DNA of 64,000 nucleotides, from contig CAJNAR010000018.1 in NCBI GenBank assembly GCA_905220665.1, forward strand, positions 186,001 to 250,000, in the 5' to 3' direction. Shown piece by piece: positions 34,801 to 49,800 of this stretch. The DNA is from Albugo candida (taxonomy: Eukaryota > Oomycota > Peronosporomycetes > Albuginales > Albuginaceae). The position numbers and the translations under genes are program-made. The notes beneath the pieces were generated by a model that had not been told where the DNA came from, ran no database searches, and saw only the letters and a list, made by a program, of their open reading frames with translations. Positions within the stretch are counted from its first letter, which is position 1. Each line of letters begins with the position of its first letter.

Positions 34801-37800
34801 GGCCTTGGAAAAGCTCAAAAGTGCTCACCATTTCCACTGACTGTCGTACCGGGTCCTATGACTCCGCATACAAGCCAGGCCTTTGACTTGATCCATCCTT
34901 TGCTTGGAACACTCGATGGGCTTGTCGAAGCTGTTGCAGGACAACGTATGCATTTCACGATTCAGGCTCGGGATACCAATGGAAATAAGGCAACTTTTCC
35001 AGTGGAAAAGAATATTTCGAATGAGAACATCTTTGAGACTGTCATAACGTCGAAATCAGACCCATCGGTTGTGTACAAAAGTCAGTATATCGACAGATCT
35101 TCCAACTCCAAAGGTCTGTATCGCGTCCAGTACGCTGTCCCGAAAGCAGGGAGCTACCATATTCAAACGTATCTTTACAACAGCCCAATTCTCATGTGCC
35201 CCGGACGTTCGTTAATGATATGCAATCCTCTTGGAACCCCAGTGAATCTCAATGTCGTTCATGGAACGCTGCATCCGGCATCCTGCACAGTGACTGAGTT
35301 TGGAGCAAAGACGCGAGCAAATGAACCGATACAACTCACAGTGATGGCTCGTGATCAATTTGGAAATCTTCGTACAGGTGAACAAACTGCTCATTCTATC
35401 GCCACAGACGACGGAGTCTCTGACGTGTTTGTGGCAATTGCTGTGAGAACTGAAAACACTACAAAAGAGCCCGAGACGATCCGCTCAAGCTCTGCCGTTC
35501 AAGTACTTAAAACACCTCCAATTTCAACCATCAACCCACGACGAACGTCTGTAACATCTGCTGGATCATTTCGACTCACTTATGGATTCTTTAACCACAC
35601 GCTTTGTCGGGAATGCGTATGGCAAGTTTCAGGAGATATCATCCGAGTAATGGATGATTTTACAGGCTTACTACGGCCATACACCAAGTTCACAATTGAA
35701 TCATGCGTGTTGACCGCTTTGCTGGTGTATACGGATCGTATCTCCGTCGTAAGCAATCATGGATGCGATGTTGTAGCATCTACAACCTCTCTGAAGGCAT
35801 TGAAGGTGTCATCAGTATCCCTTCCACGTTCCAGTAAAGTGGCTGGGTACAGGTTCACGTCTCTCCTTCCGTACGATGTGACACCCGCAGGAATGAAATA
35901 CGCTATGGAGGATCTGTTTCCGGAAACAGAGGTACACGTCCAGCGGATCTTCGTGAACGATCAGTATGAATTCACCATCACATTTACGAGTCATTTGCAA
36001 GAGTGGACTCTGGCGAATTTGGCTGTGGAGTACCCATCCGACATGAGTCTCAGTATGCACGCAACTCCATTGACAATCACGAAAAGAGCCTCCGCTAGTG
36101 TGTATCCAATTGCCTTTGTCCCGAGTATCGCTGGCAACTATCGTGTGACTGTAATGGCATTGGAATCAGACTCGGAAGCCTCGTATCAACCGGTGAGAGG
36201 ATCTCCCTTCAACATCACTGTCTACGATCAAGATGTGACGCACGGAGGATCGTCTCTGGTGACAAATGGAAATGACATGGCGTTAGAACCGACTTCTGTC
36301 CCTCAGAGCGTTCAGATGCATGCAGGCGATACGCTGACGCTCAATGTTCAGCTCAAAGACTCGAGACGAATCGAACACCAAGTCGTTCGTATATCCGGTG
36401 TCGCTATCCCTACAGTCTTGGCTGTCCAAGAGATTACCATCACATCCAACGATGTGTACCAATTCCAATTTCGAAAGTCAGCAAATCGAGCACCTATTCA
36501 AATTGGTATGTCGTTCACCGCTGTGAAGAATGCCTTGGAGCAGCTTGGGACCATCAAAGATGGCGGTGTCAAGGTCGGGTCTACTGCTGAATATCTCACC
36601 GACACGGTAGTCACTTTATCACATCCATTCCGAGTCACATTCACAGCGGAATTAGGACCTTTACCGGCATTGGAAAGTCTACCATTATCGGAAATCATCA
36701 TCGTCGAACTTGGATCCACAAGCCTCCGGAACGAGATTCAGACATTTACTTGTACGACACCGGATCCTTTGACTGCCGGTCATTTCATAGTCGAGTCGTT
36801 TACGGGAGTCTCGACGCAAATTGACGCCAATGCTCCTCTAACGGGAAGTAGTGGCGCCATTACGAGTGTGGAACAAGCAATTTCTGATCTTTTTCAATCG
36901 CCAGTTTCGGTGACATCAGAGAATCCGACACAACAAAGCGCGTGTGCGGCCTCAGCTTCGAGAGTGTTTGTGGAATTCCTCGAACTTCGAGGTAAGCTTC
37001 CACCGCTGTTGTTTACAGTCCCGAGCGCAGCACAATCGCAAGGAATGATACTCACAAATGAACATGCTCGTGGAGCTGCTGTCTATGGTATCTATCCCGT
37101 TGGAGGCTCCTTCAAACTCGGAATTGGCACCTTGGTTTCCCAGAGAATGTACACCAATTCGATTCCGTTCGATGCTTCAGAGGAGATGGTAAAGCGCTCG
37201 TTGGAAAGTATATTACCCGGTCAAAGTGTCAGCTTGAGCAGAGATTGGTTTCCAGTACCGCGTCGCTACCCCATTTTGCCATTTACCAAAACGGAACAGG
37301 ATTCCGAGCTTCCTCTCGTCCTCGTGCAATGGAATATAAAATTTGAATCTCTTTGGGGAAATCGTCCTCTGTTAAAAGTTGACGACTCGGAGCTGTTCAC
37401 GCACGACGATGGGCAGATAAATGGCTTTGCTTCCGTCCACCGATACGTAAGAGGAACGATCGGTAACAATCGATCGGTGAGCGCACTTGCAGCGCCAAAT
37501 GAGATCTTGGTGTCGATGAGAACATTACTGGAAGAACCGGGTCGTTCCGAGGTGCAGACATTCGTGTGCCGTGGAAACAGTCCGTTCTCCATGTCGTACG
37601 AGTCTCAATCGATCACTTTGGATCCGAGAATGACTCCTTTGGAGCTTCAGCGACAACTGAATAGTATGCTGTCCAATACAGCTCTACTGAATGGCATCAC
37701 AGTGTATCTATTGCACGACGACAAACGTATCACTTTAGCGGAGAAACTCACTCACTTTGTACCAATTTGCAACTCGCCACCTTTGATATTCGAAATCCAT

Positions 37801-40800
37801 TCTCAAGATCGATTAAATATTGCGCTTTTCGAGTGGTCGGGATCAAATGATATCTCCATTTCCGAGAAAGTGAGTGGATTGCTTCCACAGAGCACTTTGA
37901 TCTCTGTCGCCAACACTGCTATCCAAATGCTGACATGTAAGCTGGCAATGACGTCTTCGGCATCGACAACAGCAAGATTTGAGCTATGTTTCGCTTCGGA
38001 CAGCGTCTCTGTGACGACGACAACGACTGTGAACGAATTGAGTCTTCAGCTGAATGCGAAGGCTTCTGTGATTGAAATTGGTGGCATCGATTTGATCGCA
38101 TCAAACGGAGGACAGCGTGTCTGTAGTACCAGTGGTACTTCCATCTCAATGGCTTTCCGGACACTCGGGAATGACCCGCTATTTCGAGTTGAAAACATTC
38201 GTGAAGGTATCGAGTTGGTCGATTTCGCGCAACCACAAAGAGGTCTCGAGGCTATGAGATACATTGGCAAGTACACTGAAAACCCGTCCTCTGATTTTCT
38301 CCAAGGCGGCCTCTTCCAACTTGAGCTCGTGCCTGTTGTATCCGGAACGTACTCACTGTCTGTCCGTGTCGCATCCGTTGAAAGTATCCATCCTCCGACC
38401 GTCAACGTGCTTGCATCGATTGCGACTGCTTCCAAATGTAAACATAACACCCCGTCGATTGTGACTCAGATGCAAATGGTCTCATTCACAATAGCAGCGT
38501 TTGATCAGTTTGGTAACAAGCTTGAGACCTCCACGGAGCTCGGAACGCTCGCATTCAAAGCATATTTCACATCTTCATCGAAAGGAGCATTGCCTCCACT
38601 CTCTATCGAAGAAAACGCTCCAAACACAAACGGCGAATTCATTGTGTCATTCACACCACAACACACAGGCGAAGCTGAGCTCATTATTCATCGACGAATA
38701 GCTGGAGGTCTCACAGCCTTCTTGTATCCTTCTGGGGAGTTTGATGGTCCAGCCAGCGTGAATGTCGACTCCACTATCGACTTTGACTGGACGAGTGAGA
38801 GATTTCCAAAAGCGGCATGGAGTGATCATGTGACAGGGTCTTTTTGCATGGAATGGATCGGTGAGCTTTCAATCGCATTCCTGCCTTCCTACAGCGAAGG
38901 ATGGTACTCGTTCCGACTGGAAACAGATGGAGTTGTTTCCTTCTCTCTCGATGAACAAGAGCTCGTCAGTACGGAAGCAATGACATCCAGAAGCGGAGTC
39001 AGTGTCGGAGACTTTTACATTGTCAAGAAAGCCTTCCATTCTGTGATTCTTCGATATCGCTCCAGCGGTAGCAGGTCATATATCAACCTCAAATGGATGC
39101 CGTCTTCAAACAAAAGCCAAAGGATGTACGAAAGTATCCCATTGACTGCTTTATATTCGTCGTCCCCGATCGAAAATACTCCGTTTTCCATCCTAACGGT
39201 TGCTGGGGACTTTAGTGCGTCCACTTCGTATTCAACGCTTCCCAATGATATCGTATTGAAAACCACTGCGATGAATGTGTTCACCTTTGAAATAGAGGCT
39301 CGTGACAGTGCAAACAACTCAATCCATTGGAGTCACGAGGACGTCTATCTCAATTCGATGACAACAAATTCCAATCAAACACTAAGGAACGCATTATCTT
39401 TCCAACCGCTTTTGCAAATCTCAGTCCGTGGAACAGAAGGATGGGCGATGGAAGGTCGAGTGAATGAGCGTATATCTGGTTCTCCAGTGAAGCTGAATCC
39501 GAGTTCACTCTGCTCAGCGTGTGTCACTGCACTCGATAGTGATGACATATTAAAACTGAATGCCGACGTTGTCGACCAATTGATCAGCGGAGTGGAATTT
39601 AGAGTTTTGGGTGCTGGTGCCTCTGGACCGAATGGAATGCGAACTTCTGATTGCTTCTTCCGATCACTTCTTCCATTCGCATTCTCAACACAAACGTCGA
39701 CTGCATTGATTCAAGTCGAACCCGATCATAATTGTCTGCCTTTTTCGGGCAAAAGCTTTGGTTTAAGTCTTCTTTTCCCACTCGATTGGAGCTATTTGGG
39801 AACTTGTTCATTCGCGAAAGGAGCTTCACAACTGTCCAAATGCTCTGATGACTTTAGCAAAATGCCGATCAACAATCCTCTTGCTCGTGGGGATTTCATT
39901 CTAATCGGGAAGGAACACCAACGTGTGCATCCCATTCAAGGTGTCTTGGACGCAAGTAACATCCCTCTCACACAGCCAATGCGCTCGGACACAAGCGATC
40001 GCGTTCCGGTGTACAAAGTCGGAGACCAAACAGGTACATTTCGGGCCTCTTTTGTGCCTTACGTGATGGGTATCTACCAACTTGATGTCATCATTCCGCC
40101 AAGGAATCCAGTCCAAGTCGTACGCACGATGGTTCATCCTTCGAGTGGGATCACTGGAACCTTTCAATTAATTTTTCGGGGCTTTAAATCATCGCTCCTT
40201 CCGTTCGATGTCAGCGATTCGGACATGAAAAATGCTCTAGAAGCCATTGATTCCATTCCAAGCGGTGGGGTAAAAGTCGAACTTGCAGGTTGTGTGAATC
40301 AGAATCCTTCTCTCGGGTGCAATTGGATCGTACACTTGGAATTAAATCTGTTCGATCAAATGTGTAATTGGGTCAGAGATACGCACTGCTGGAAATTAAG
40401 TCATTTGTATCAAAATCAATTGCGTGGGAACGATGCGATTGTCAAAATCGAAACTCTAACGAACCCGAGCGATATTTCGCGTCTTTCTGGATTCCCAAAA
40501 TCGATACAAGTGCTCCCAGGACCTGTAAATCCACAAATGAGCACAGCATTTGGGAGAGGATTGTCTCGTGCTGTCGCTGGAATTCCAGCAAAGTTTTTTG
40601 TTCAGGTAAAAGACACTGCAGGGAACAATATCATCGATGAGGATCTATCCCTTGGTGCTTATTTACGTGTCCGAATATTCTCGACTTCTGCATCCGGGTC
40701 TTCTTTCCAGTCGGAAACGATGAAGGCTGTGATGGCACAAAATGTCAGCATTCAGTACATTGCTTCTGGTTGTTTCGAGGTCGCGTATACAGCCCGAAAA

Positions 40801-43800
40801 ACAGGACCACAAACGATCGCAATTACGATGGAGACAATGCCACTCATACAGAAAATATCGCTTGTATGGCCTTCCACTACATCAAATCGAGGAGGAACAT
40901 TCACACTCGGGTTGAGAGGAAGTGGAAAGTCCACTGATCCAATATCTCATCAGGCTTCCAGCGAGATCGTTCGGAGCGCAACACTGGAACTTTTGAAAAG
41001 GGCCTTTGATACAGAGAGCTCACCACATTTCTCTGAAAGTCAAATTCGTGTCACGAGAGACGTCAATGCTCTTAATGTTGGATTTGATTATATAATCACT
41101 TTGCACGGCTTTACCTCCCAGTTCTCTTCATCGCCGCTTCTGTCCGCTGATTGCAACCTTTTTGGAGGTGGAAGTACAAAGTCGACACCGGCGAAAATCG
41201 ACGTTTTTGTCGTCCAATTCTCAACTCGCGAGCATGTACACACACATTCCAATAGCGATTTAGTTAAGAATGAGATCCAAGTGATTCTGCTCGATAAAAC
41301 GAGTGCCCAAAGCGTCTCAGGAACATTCAGACTTCAATTCCATGATCAGGTGACGAATGAAATCCAGGTGTCGGCCGATGCACACGAATTGCAAGTCGCG
41401 TTATCAGCTTTGGACGGACTTGACAATGTCAACAGCTTGCAAGTTTCAAGGTCGGATTCGCTTGAACGCATCGAATGGGCAGTGACATTTCTTGCAACCA
41501 AACCATCCGAATCGCAATCTCAGGTGAGTGGTGGCCGGGTTTTGACCGATACGGAAGCACTGCTGGGGAATCTTTCTCCATTAAAAGTCTTCTCGCAAAG
41601 TTTGAATGGAGGAGGTGCATCGATCAAAGTACTTGAGAAATCGTCGAGTAGTACTTCCACTTCTCCCGGTGGTGTGATTCTACAAGATGGTAGCTCTCCA
41701 TTCACAGCAATAGTAGCTCACGGACTGGTGGATCCTTCGACAACAACAGCGATAGATTTGGGTTTCAATCACGAAAGCCTTCAGACGGGATCACTTGCCT
41801 TTAAAAACACATTTCTCATCGAGCCAAAAGATTCATTTGCCAATACAATTGATGGTGCTCAAGTCGATAATGAAGAGTACTTGTTGAACGCCCAAAGTGG
41901 TCCTCCGGCTAACGAGATTCAAATCATTGAGTTGTTTGTTCGGAACAATCCACCGATCGCTGCAAGTTCGCCCGCTTTTCCCATTCTTACGGGTAGCTTT
42001 CGCCTCAGCTTTGGAAGCAAATGGACGGATCTTATTCGTCTCCATGATGGCCTTGGTCCGGTACAATTGGCACTGAACAATCTCGGGCAAGTAGGAGCAG
42101 TCAACGTCACAACAACGGACGCACGCGAGCTTCTCGCTGTGACAGCTCAAGTATCGACGCATTCAGAGATCATTCAGGTCACAAGTTGGAATTCGATGGA
42201 TTTTACCACTGACTTTGACGTTGGTGATTGGATTCGGCTTGAGAGCTCTGACGGGCCCGTATTCACAATTCAAACGCTCAGCTCGACGCATATCACTCTT
42301 TCCAGTCCGTACAGAGGAAAATCAGAGAATTCGGTCAAAGTGTATCGCCAAAAACAGCCTCGATCAGCGTATACTTTTGTGATCGCATTCGCTTCCGATA
42401 TCGGAGATATCGAGGCTTTACGTGTCGATGCGTCTCAATTGCAAGTGTCCAGTGCTCTGTCTACAGTCGAGAGTCAAATGGAAGCAAAGATCACAAGTTG
42501 TGATCGCTTTCGTACACAAAAGGTTGAAATTTCATTCGATTCAGAGCTTTCGGGGATTTTCACGCTCCAATACCTCAATTCGACCACATCTCCACTTGCA
42601 TTCGACATCAACGCCGACGATATGAAGAAATCTCTTGAAAAGCTGTCCTCCATCTACGCGGTCAACGTGGATCACCCTGTTAGTGCCGTTTGGGTGATCA
42701 CGCTTTTGTCGGTAAAGGAACAAAGTATGGGGCTGAGGCTTTTGTATGCTGAACGGTATCGTCTCTCTGGCAAAAATGTCGATATCACAGTCTCGTCCTC
42801 GTGTCCATCGACGAAAACCGCTTCGAATGGCGTCGTCATACGCTCTCAGTACGGAAGACCAGGACTCCAATTTCAATCCAATCTTCTCGGAACTTTAAAA
42901 GTTCCCGTCAAAGTCGCATACTCATCGACCTACCCGGGCAAATATCTCGCGACTTACACAGCTTCAAGAGCTGGATCGTATAATTTATCGATACAGATTG
43001 CAGGTCGAAATGGAATCGTTGGGCAATACTTTACGAATCGATGGCTGTATGGGGATCCGTCTGTGCATCGCGTGGACGCCATCATCGACTTTGAATGGGA
43101 AGATGGATGGATCGTACCCGATGTAAGGGATTTCATCAGTGTACGATGGACAGGATATATAAAGGCGTGCTTTTCCGAAGAGTACAACTTTACAATTCAT
43201 ACGCCACATTCTGTTCGCCTTTGGATCGATGACACTCTGATTTTGAATGGTTTTGATGATGAAATTCCGACGATTTTGTACGAGTCCAACGCTGAGAATT
43301 GGTTTGTATCAACTCCAATCGCTATGGTTAAAGATCGTCTCCATAGTGTGATACTCGAGTTCCGCAAAGATCATGGGATTTCGTATCTGCAGCTATTGTG
43401 GTCCTCGTCCTCGCAGGTGCTCGCTGTGGTCCCAATTTGGTCTCTTTTCCACAAAATATCAAGTCTTGATCCTGATGGAATAGACGACATTCACAAAAGC
43501 CCATTTCCGGTTTCGATACAGGGAACACTACCCGGACCACCTTTGAATGTTTCGCTCGCCATAGCTTCTGCAAAATCGCTTCAAATCAGCTTCTATAGCC
43601 CACTTTATGATGGTGGAAGTGAGGTAGAAGGATATCTGATAGAATCGTGGGAGAGAGAACTATTTGGTGTTCCTGAGATCCAAAGGATCAAGCTGGATCG
43701 GAGAATTGATGGCGGGAGCTTCACACTCGAGCTGGATGCTGGACAGCAGTCGAGGCCTTTGGCTTACGATTCACTCGGCGAGGACGTGAAGAATGCGCTG

Positions 43801-46800
43801 GAAGCCATCAAAGGGTGTGGGAACGTATCTGTGACGCGAATGACTTCCAGTACAATCGTCGACTTTAGCGTCACATTTACGACTCGAATTACAAGTGTAC
43901 CTGTTCTCACGATAAACGGCCATGCTTTGACGTCCAGAAGTCTAATGACAGCGTACTATGGCGTGTGTGCTAAAGGCTCAGGCTCACCCATTGGGAATCC
44001 AGGAAGCGTTGTGCTCTGTGGGTCTTCCGAGTCTCGAACGAGTGCTGTCACGCCTCCCTTGACATCCACCTCCGTCTCGTTACTTTATCTAAATCGAGAG
44101 GAGCCGTATGTTGCTGTCGTGGATGGACTCAATCAGCCTACGGCTGTATCGGCTCCATCAAAGGCAGGAGAAGGCGGGGATGGAGGTCTTGGATTTGATG
44201 TTCGAATCTCTGCTTTCAATGGCATTGGGTATGGTCTACCCAGCGCGTTTGTGTCCATGAAACCAATGGCAATTCCTTCGCCACCACGAAATGTCAAACT
44301 CAATCTTGTTGCTGGATCATCTACAAGTCTTCGTGTAAGCTGGGATCATCCTATGAACGATAATGGTGCAGTGATCACGCACTTTGTCGTCAGTTGGGAA
44401 CTAGTGACGTCCAAAGTCTCCAACACAACGGAACGATTCAGCGGCACTAGTCAATCGTTCCTGAATGAATTCCCAGTGTCACAGAGCTACAAGCACACAG
44501 TTGCAAATCTGACACCGGGTACCCTCTACCAAGTGTGTGTGGAGGCGACCAATATCGTCGGTGGTAGCACACAGACATATGCGACTCCTTCCACGGAGAC
44601 CCCAAGACGCAAGGCAGATTTCCCGTTCGGCTCTTTGGATAGCTATGCTGTCTCCTTAAATGTACGATCGATTGGTTCCCTAACGAACGACCAGAATCAC
44701 TCGAATGCTGTTAAGATTTGGCTTTCGACATCGACGCTTGTGTTATCGTGGACAGAGCCATCGAATTTCGTTGTGGAGGAAACAGGTGACACCATACGGA
44801 GCTACAAAATCGAGTGGTTTGAAGAATCCAATGCGAGAAATGAAGTACAAATTCTGAAAATTGGAGGAGGCGATTCGAATGATATCGTAAGCGGGACATT
44901 TCAGCTCGAGTTTGGAACCAACATTGTTACGCAAGCTCTTCCTGCTGACGTCGAGGCACAAGTTCTTGAAGAAAGCTTGAAGGCTTTACCCACGCTTCGA
45001 GATGTCCATGTTGAGCGATCGAATCAGAGACTTGCTGGTGGCTATGAATGGACAATCACGTTCTTATCAGAGGCTCCATCCGATCAACAAAAGTCTCCCC
45101 TTCGTATTAGAAGCGATTCTCTACGTGCAGCTTCATTATTCACCGACGTCGGACATGATTTGGATCCAGCTCATATTGGAGCTAATAGAATCGGTAATTG
45201 TCAGCTGGTCGATGGATCCCCACAAGTGAGCGGGATAACAGCGCAAATCGGAATGTACCTCCGACTTGACGCGGATGCTGCTGGGAATCCAATCGATAGC
45301 GCTCAAGTTTGGCGCATCGACTCCGTTTCTCCAATTCTTACGCTCGATCGACCATTTCTTGGAACTTCAGGGACCTATACCGTTGTGCTTGGATGGACAG
45401 CGCCTGGAAAACTACCTCGACGATACGAAATGATCACAATATCACGCACACAACTCGCATCAAATCAGTTTGTACTCGAGAATCTCACCGCTGGAGTCGA
45501 GTATACTGCCCGTATTTCAGCTTGTAATTCGGTGGGATGTGGGATTCCACACACAGCTTTCCCAAAACGAGTCTCTCCGATACAACAGCGTCCATCGGAA
45601 CCAGTCAGTGTGCAAGTTGTTGTCGAGTCTGCCGACACAATTCGCATCCTTTGGACACATCCGTTTACAAACGGTGGAGACGTCATATCTCACTATCGAG
45701 TCGCATGGGACCAAACTCGTCAATTCAGTTTATCGGCTGGCAGCAGTCTCCATTACGTGAGGAATCCCATGACAGATTGTCAGGTGTCTCCGTGTGAAAC
45801 TCTCGTCGGGTCATTGACTCGAGGCTCTACTTATTTCGTTCGGGTTTTCGCGTACAATTCGTTCGGGTACTCCCAAACTCCCGGAGAGCCTTCGCCTTTA
45901 TTCGTGATCCCAACAACGACTCCTTCGCCGCCAAAATACGTCTTCATTGAGCCCAAAAAGGCTCTATCCTCTCAGCCAAGTACAAAATCCTCTCTTTTGG
46001 TGACATTCGACACGACGCACGACGATGGAGGCGCACCTGTGACAAAGTACAAGATCGAATGGGATTGTATGGACTTTGATACAATGGGAAGAATCGCTCT
46101 TTCAGGACCCCAAGGTGCTCTATCACTCGAGCAAAGTGTTTTGTATCAGCGCTATACGACTCAGATGATACTTCTTTCAGGAGATCGTAATACGCTGAGA
46201 GGCTTTTTCCGTCTCTCCTTTATGAATCAAATCATTCCAGCGACATTTCAATGGGATATCGATGCGGAAAGTATGGCTGAAACAATCGCTACATCTCTTC
46301 CAATATTCGGTCCGGGATCCATTCATGTGAGACGATATGAAGCTGAGAATAAAGTCGCATGGTTCCTTCAGTATCGAAATGTAAAGCCCAGCAGTACGAA
46401 TGGCGCAGTCATTGAAGAAAGACCTCTTCTACGAGTGTCCATCGATGAGAAGGATCTCTTCTCCGACTTTGACACTGTAAAAGTTGCAACGAATGGCCAA
46501 AGTTTGCAGGGAAATAATGTGAAAATGGAGGTCGTGACTGTGATCAAAGCGCTTCATGGATTCGAACAGCAAGTGATTACGATAACGAGTGATCGAACAG
46601 TAGCGTCAGCTTCCTCCATGACCCCACCAGAGCGACTAAAGGGTCATTTCCAAGTCATATACAACGGATCAAGCACGAATTGGATCCCATATGCCATCAA
46701 CTCGGTGCATTTCCAACAGCTTTTGTCTGAGGCTTTTCCTTCGATGGGCGAGATCGCTGTGTATCGAAAAGAAAACATCAATGTGGATTCATCACACCTC

Positions 46801-49800
46801 AGCGTCGGAGTTCAATTCACAATCGTTTTTCTCACAGAAATCGGATCGAATCTTCCGCTTTTGAAATGTAACACGGAGCGCATCGTATCGGTTTTCGCAT
46901 CGGAACAAATTCGAGGAACTGTTTCTCGCCCCATTTCCGCCAAACAATTTGATTTTACCGGCAGCAATTGTTACAAAAGCGTGACCATCGACAAGCTCAA
47001 TCTCTTGGAATCCAAGACGCTAGGCCGCGGAACATACGAGATCCCAGGATTACATGTCGGCGTATCGTATCATGTCCGCGTTTCAGCGTGGAACGGTGTC
47101 GGAAGTGACTATGGTCCGAGTCAGTTCTCAACACCTGTCCTTCTTTCTCCACAATCGTGTCCGTCGCGTCCACGTGATGTCGAAGCAGAAAATATTGCTC
47201 CCTCATTACTTCGGGTCTCATGGAAGAAGCCTCTTCTCTCAGGCGGCTCTGTCATATCGAAATACAATGTCCAATTCCGAGTCGATTTCGCCTCGTGGAC
47301 CAAAACGCTTGTCGTATCGAAGCCTCCCGATATTCAAAGTGTTTATATCTACTCTTCATCCGCATTTGGGCTTCAAGGGTCTATCTACATTCAGTATTCG
47401 GGAGAGATAAGCTCCACGGGGATTTCTGTCGACGCGACTTCAGTACAAGTGAAAGAGTTTCTGGAAGGCTTTTCAACCATCGATCTCGTCAACGTATCGA
47501 TTTTGCCAATTCGCGAACGCTCAAAGTACTCTGCGGGTAAGCGGTACGGCGTCGTGTGGAAAATCACCTTTTCAGAGCTCAGTCTGATACGATCGCCAGC
47601 CTTACTCGTCTCTACCGATACAACTGGAAGTCTATCGATTTTCTCCAAACCAATTCCTCCATTTAAACGCGAAATGTGTGGAGGCTCTTTATCAGATGTT
47701 TCTTGCGTAAAAGTTGTCAGAGATCGCATTGAACTCACACAAACGATTGTGAATACGACAGAAGTGATCAAAGACCAAGCAGTATCCCTTCCACATCAAA
47801 ATCTGATGATCTCCGTTGCAGCTGTGAATGCTCATGGCTTTACGAGCGATTTCACTACCGCTGTATTGCCTCGTACAGAGCCTCAAGCCCCAAGTCCTCC
47901 AAACGCTGTCGTCGCGATTCCCTGTGCAGCTGATGCGATACTCGTTCGATGGAAAGCGTCGACGTATCGAGGCGGCGTTGATGGTGAGCTTTTACAATAT
48001 CTGATTCAGTGGGATATATCCATGAATTTCGACCTACAAAGTGTGCAGACGGGCTCTAGGATTCTCCACGAGACCGATTCCACTGCAATTGTGACGGAAT
48101 CAGTCGACGCTTTTGTTGCTGAAAATACATTTGAGACTTTGATTGTCGGATTGGAAGCTTCAAAGAGGTATTATGCTCGCGTGTTTGGTATCAATAGTGT
48201 CGGCTATAGCAAACCTTCTCAAGCCGTACCTCTGCAGGCGCACGAACGAATTGAGAGAATGATAATCCAAGCGACATCTTTGGCGGATACGATCGCAGCC
48301 GGGCAAGCGTTCCGCTTATCGTTTAGTAATTACCCGGCCCTATCGACTCGGGCAATTCCCATCCGCTCGGAAGCCTCGGTACTTCAGTCGGCGTTAATGG
48401 ATCTACCAGGAATCAGTAGTGTCATGATAACACGGAATGATCACTCCAAAGGAAGCTTGGGAATCGCTTTGTACGACACCAGTGGAATCGATACATCTTC
48501 AGAGGTGTACGTGGACTTGCTGATCACATTCCTTCCATCGGAGGATGGAGTCTCGGCTTCTGATTGGGGCTCCATGCAAGTATCAGATCTATCGCCTGTG
48601 TCGCCTGCTTCAGTCAATATCGTCACTATTCAAGCTGGCTTCCATGAGACGCCGATGTGGGTGCAGCCGCATGCGATGCGATCCATTGGGCCTCAGAATG
48701 TATCGGTATCGATGATCGATGATTCTTCGTTGGGCGTCGAATGGAAACCTCCGAAATTCGGCCAAATGACAACTGGAACTCCCTTATCACAAAAGTATAA
48801 GATCGAATGGAGTGCCAATTCGCCTCTTTTTACAGATTCCGTCACAAGTGCTGCAGCATTTGAATATCGTTCCGCTGCAAAGTCGACGGCTTTTGTTGTT
48901 CCAAAGGATCCAATGAACTCGGAGGAAGTGCTAAAGTACAAAATCACATCGCTATCGAGTGAGAACAAATACTTTGTCCGCGTATCGTCGTATAACGGAG
49001 ACATGACCAGCTTTCTCTCGTGGAATCTCGGCTACAGCGATCCTGTGCTTGCATCAATGGCTCAGGGATATGGGGCTTCTGATCTCCAAATGTATCAAAT
49101 TGCACCCAAAATGCAAATTCCATCCAAACCGCATGCGGCACAAATGCGTTTGAGTCGATCCAAAGTCCCAACTCAGCTGGAAATCTCATTCACAGAGCCA
49201 ATTTTCAATGAATTTGGGTTTGTTGCGGGTAATGGTGGAAGTCTGATTCAGTCGTACCGCGTCGAATGGACAACAGATCCGTACTTTTCTCTCTCAGCGG
49301 TGAAATCGTATGAGATCCCGCAGATTACATCGATACTCCATACGCCACGGATTTGTAATGGAGGATCAATGTGCAATTTTCCGCTTGGGGCAGAGGTGCA
49401 AAGTCTTTCACACGCCGCAAATGCGGTAGACGGAAGCTTCAGGCTGTCTCTGGGCATCCTCTGGCCACCTGAACCGCTTCAAAGAGATACAATCGCGACA
49501 TTATTCCCCACATTGCTCTGTTCCGCTTGTGTTACTTCCATCGATCATGCTGGAATGTTTATGACCTTTACGACACCAAATTTAAGACTATCGCTCGGCA
49601 CCAACGCCGTGTTTTTACTCGACAGAGATGGAGCATCGAAAGGCTGTGCATTCCAGGTGTCGAACCCTCCAAATGCTTTGTTGAATCGCCTCTATTTTAC
49701 CTCTCCAGGCGGTATCGTTCTATCCGATCGATCGCAATGTACGCTGACTTTTGGTGCCTTTTCTGTTCATTCGACACCAACAACCGATTGCTTATCTGTC

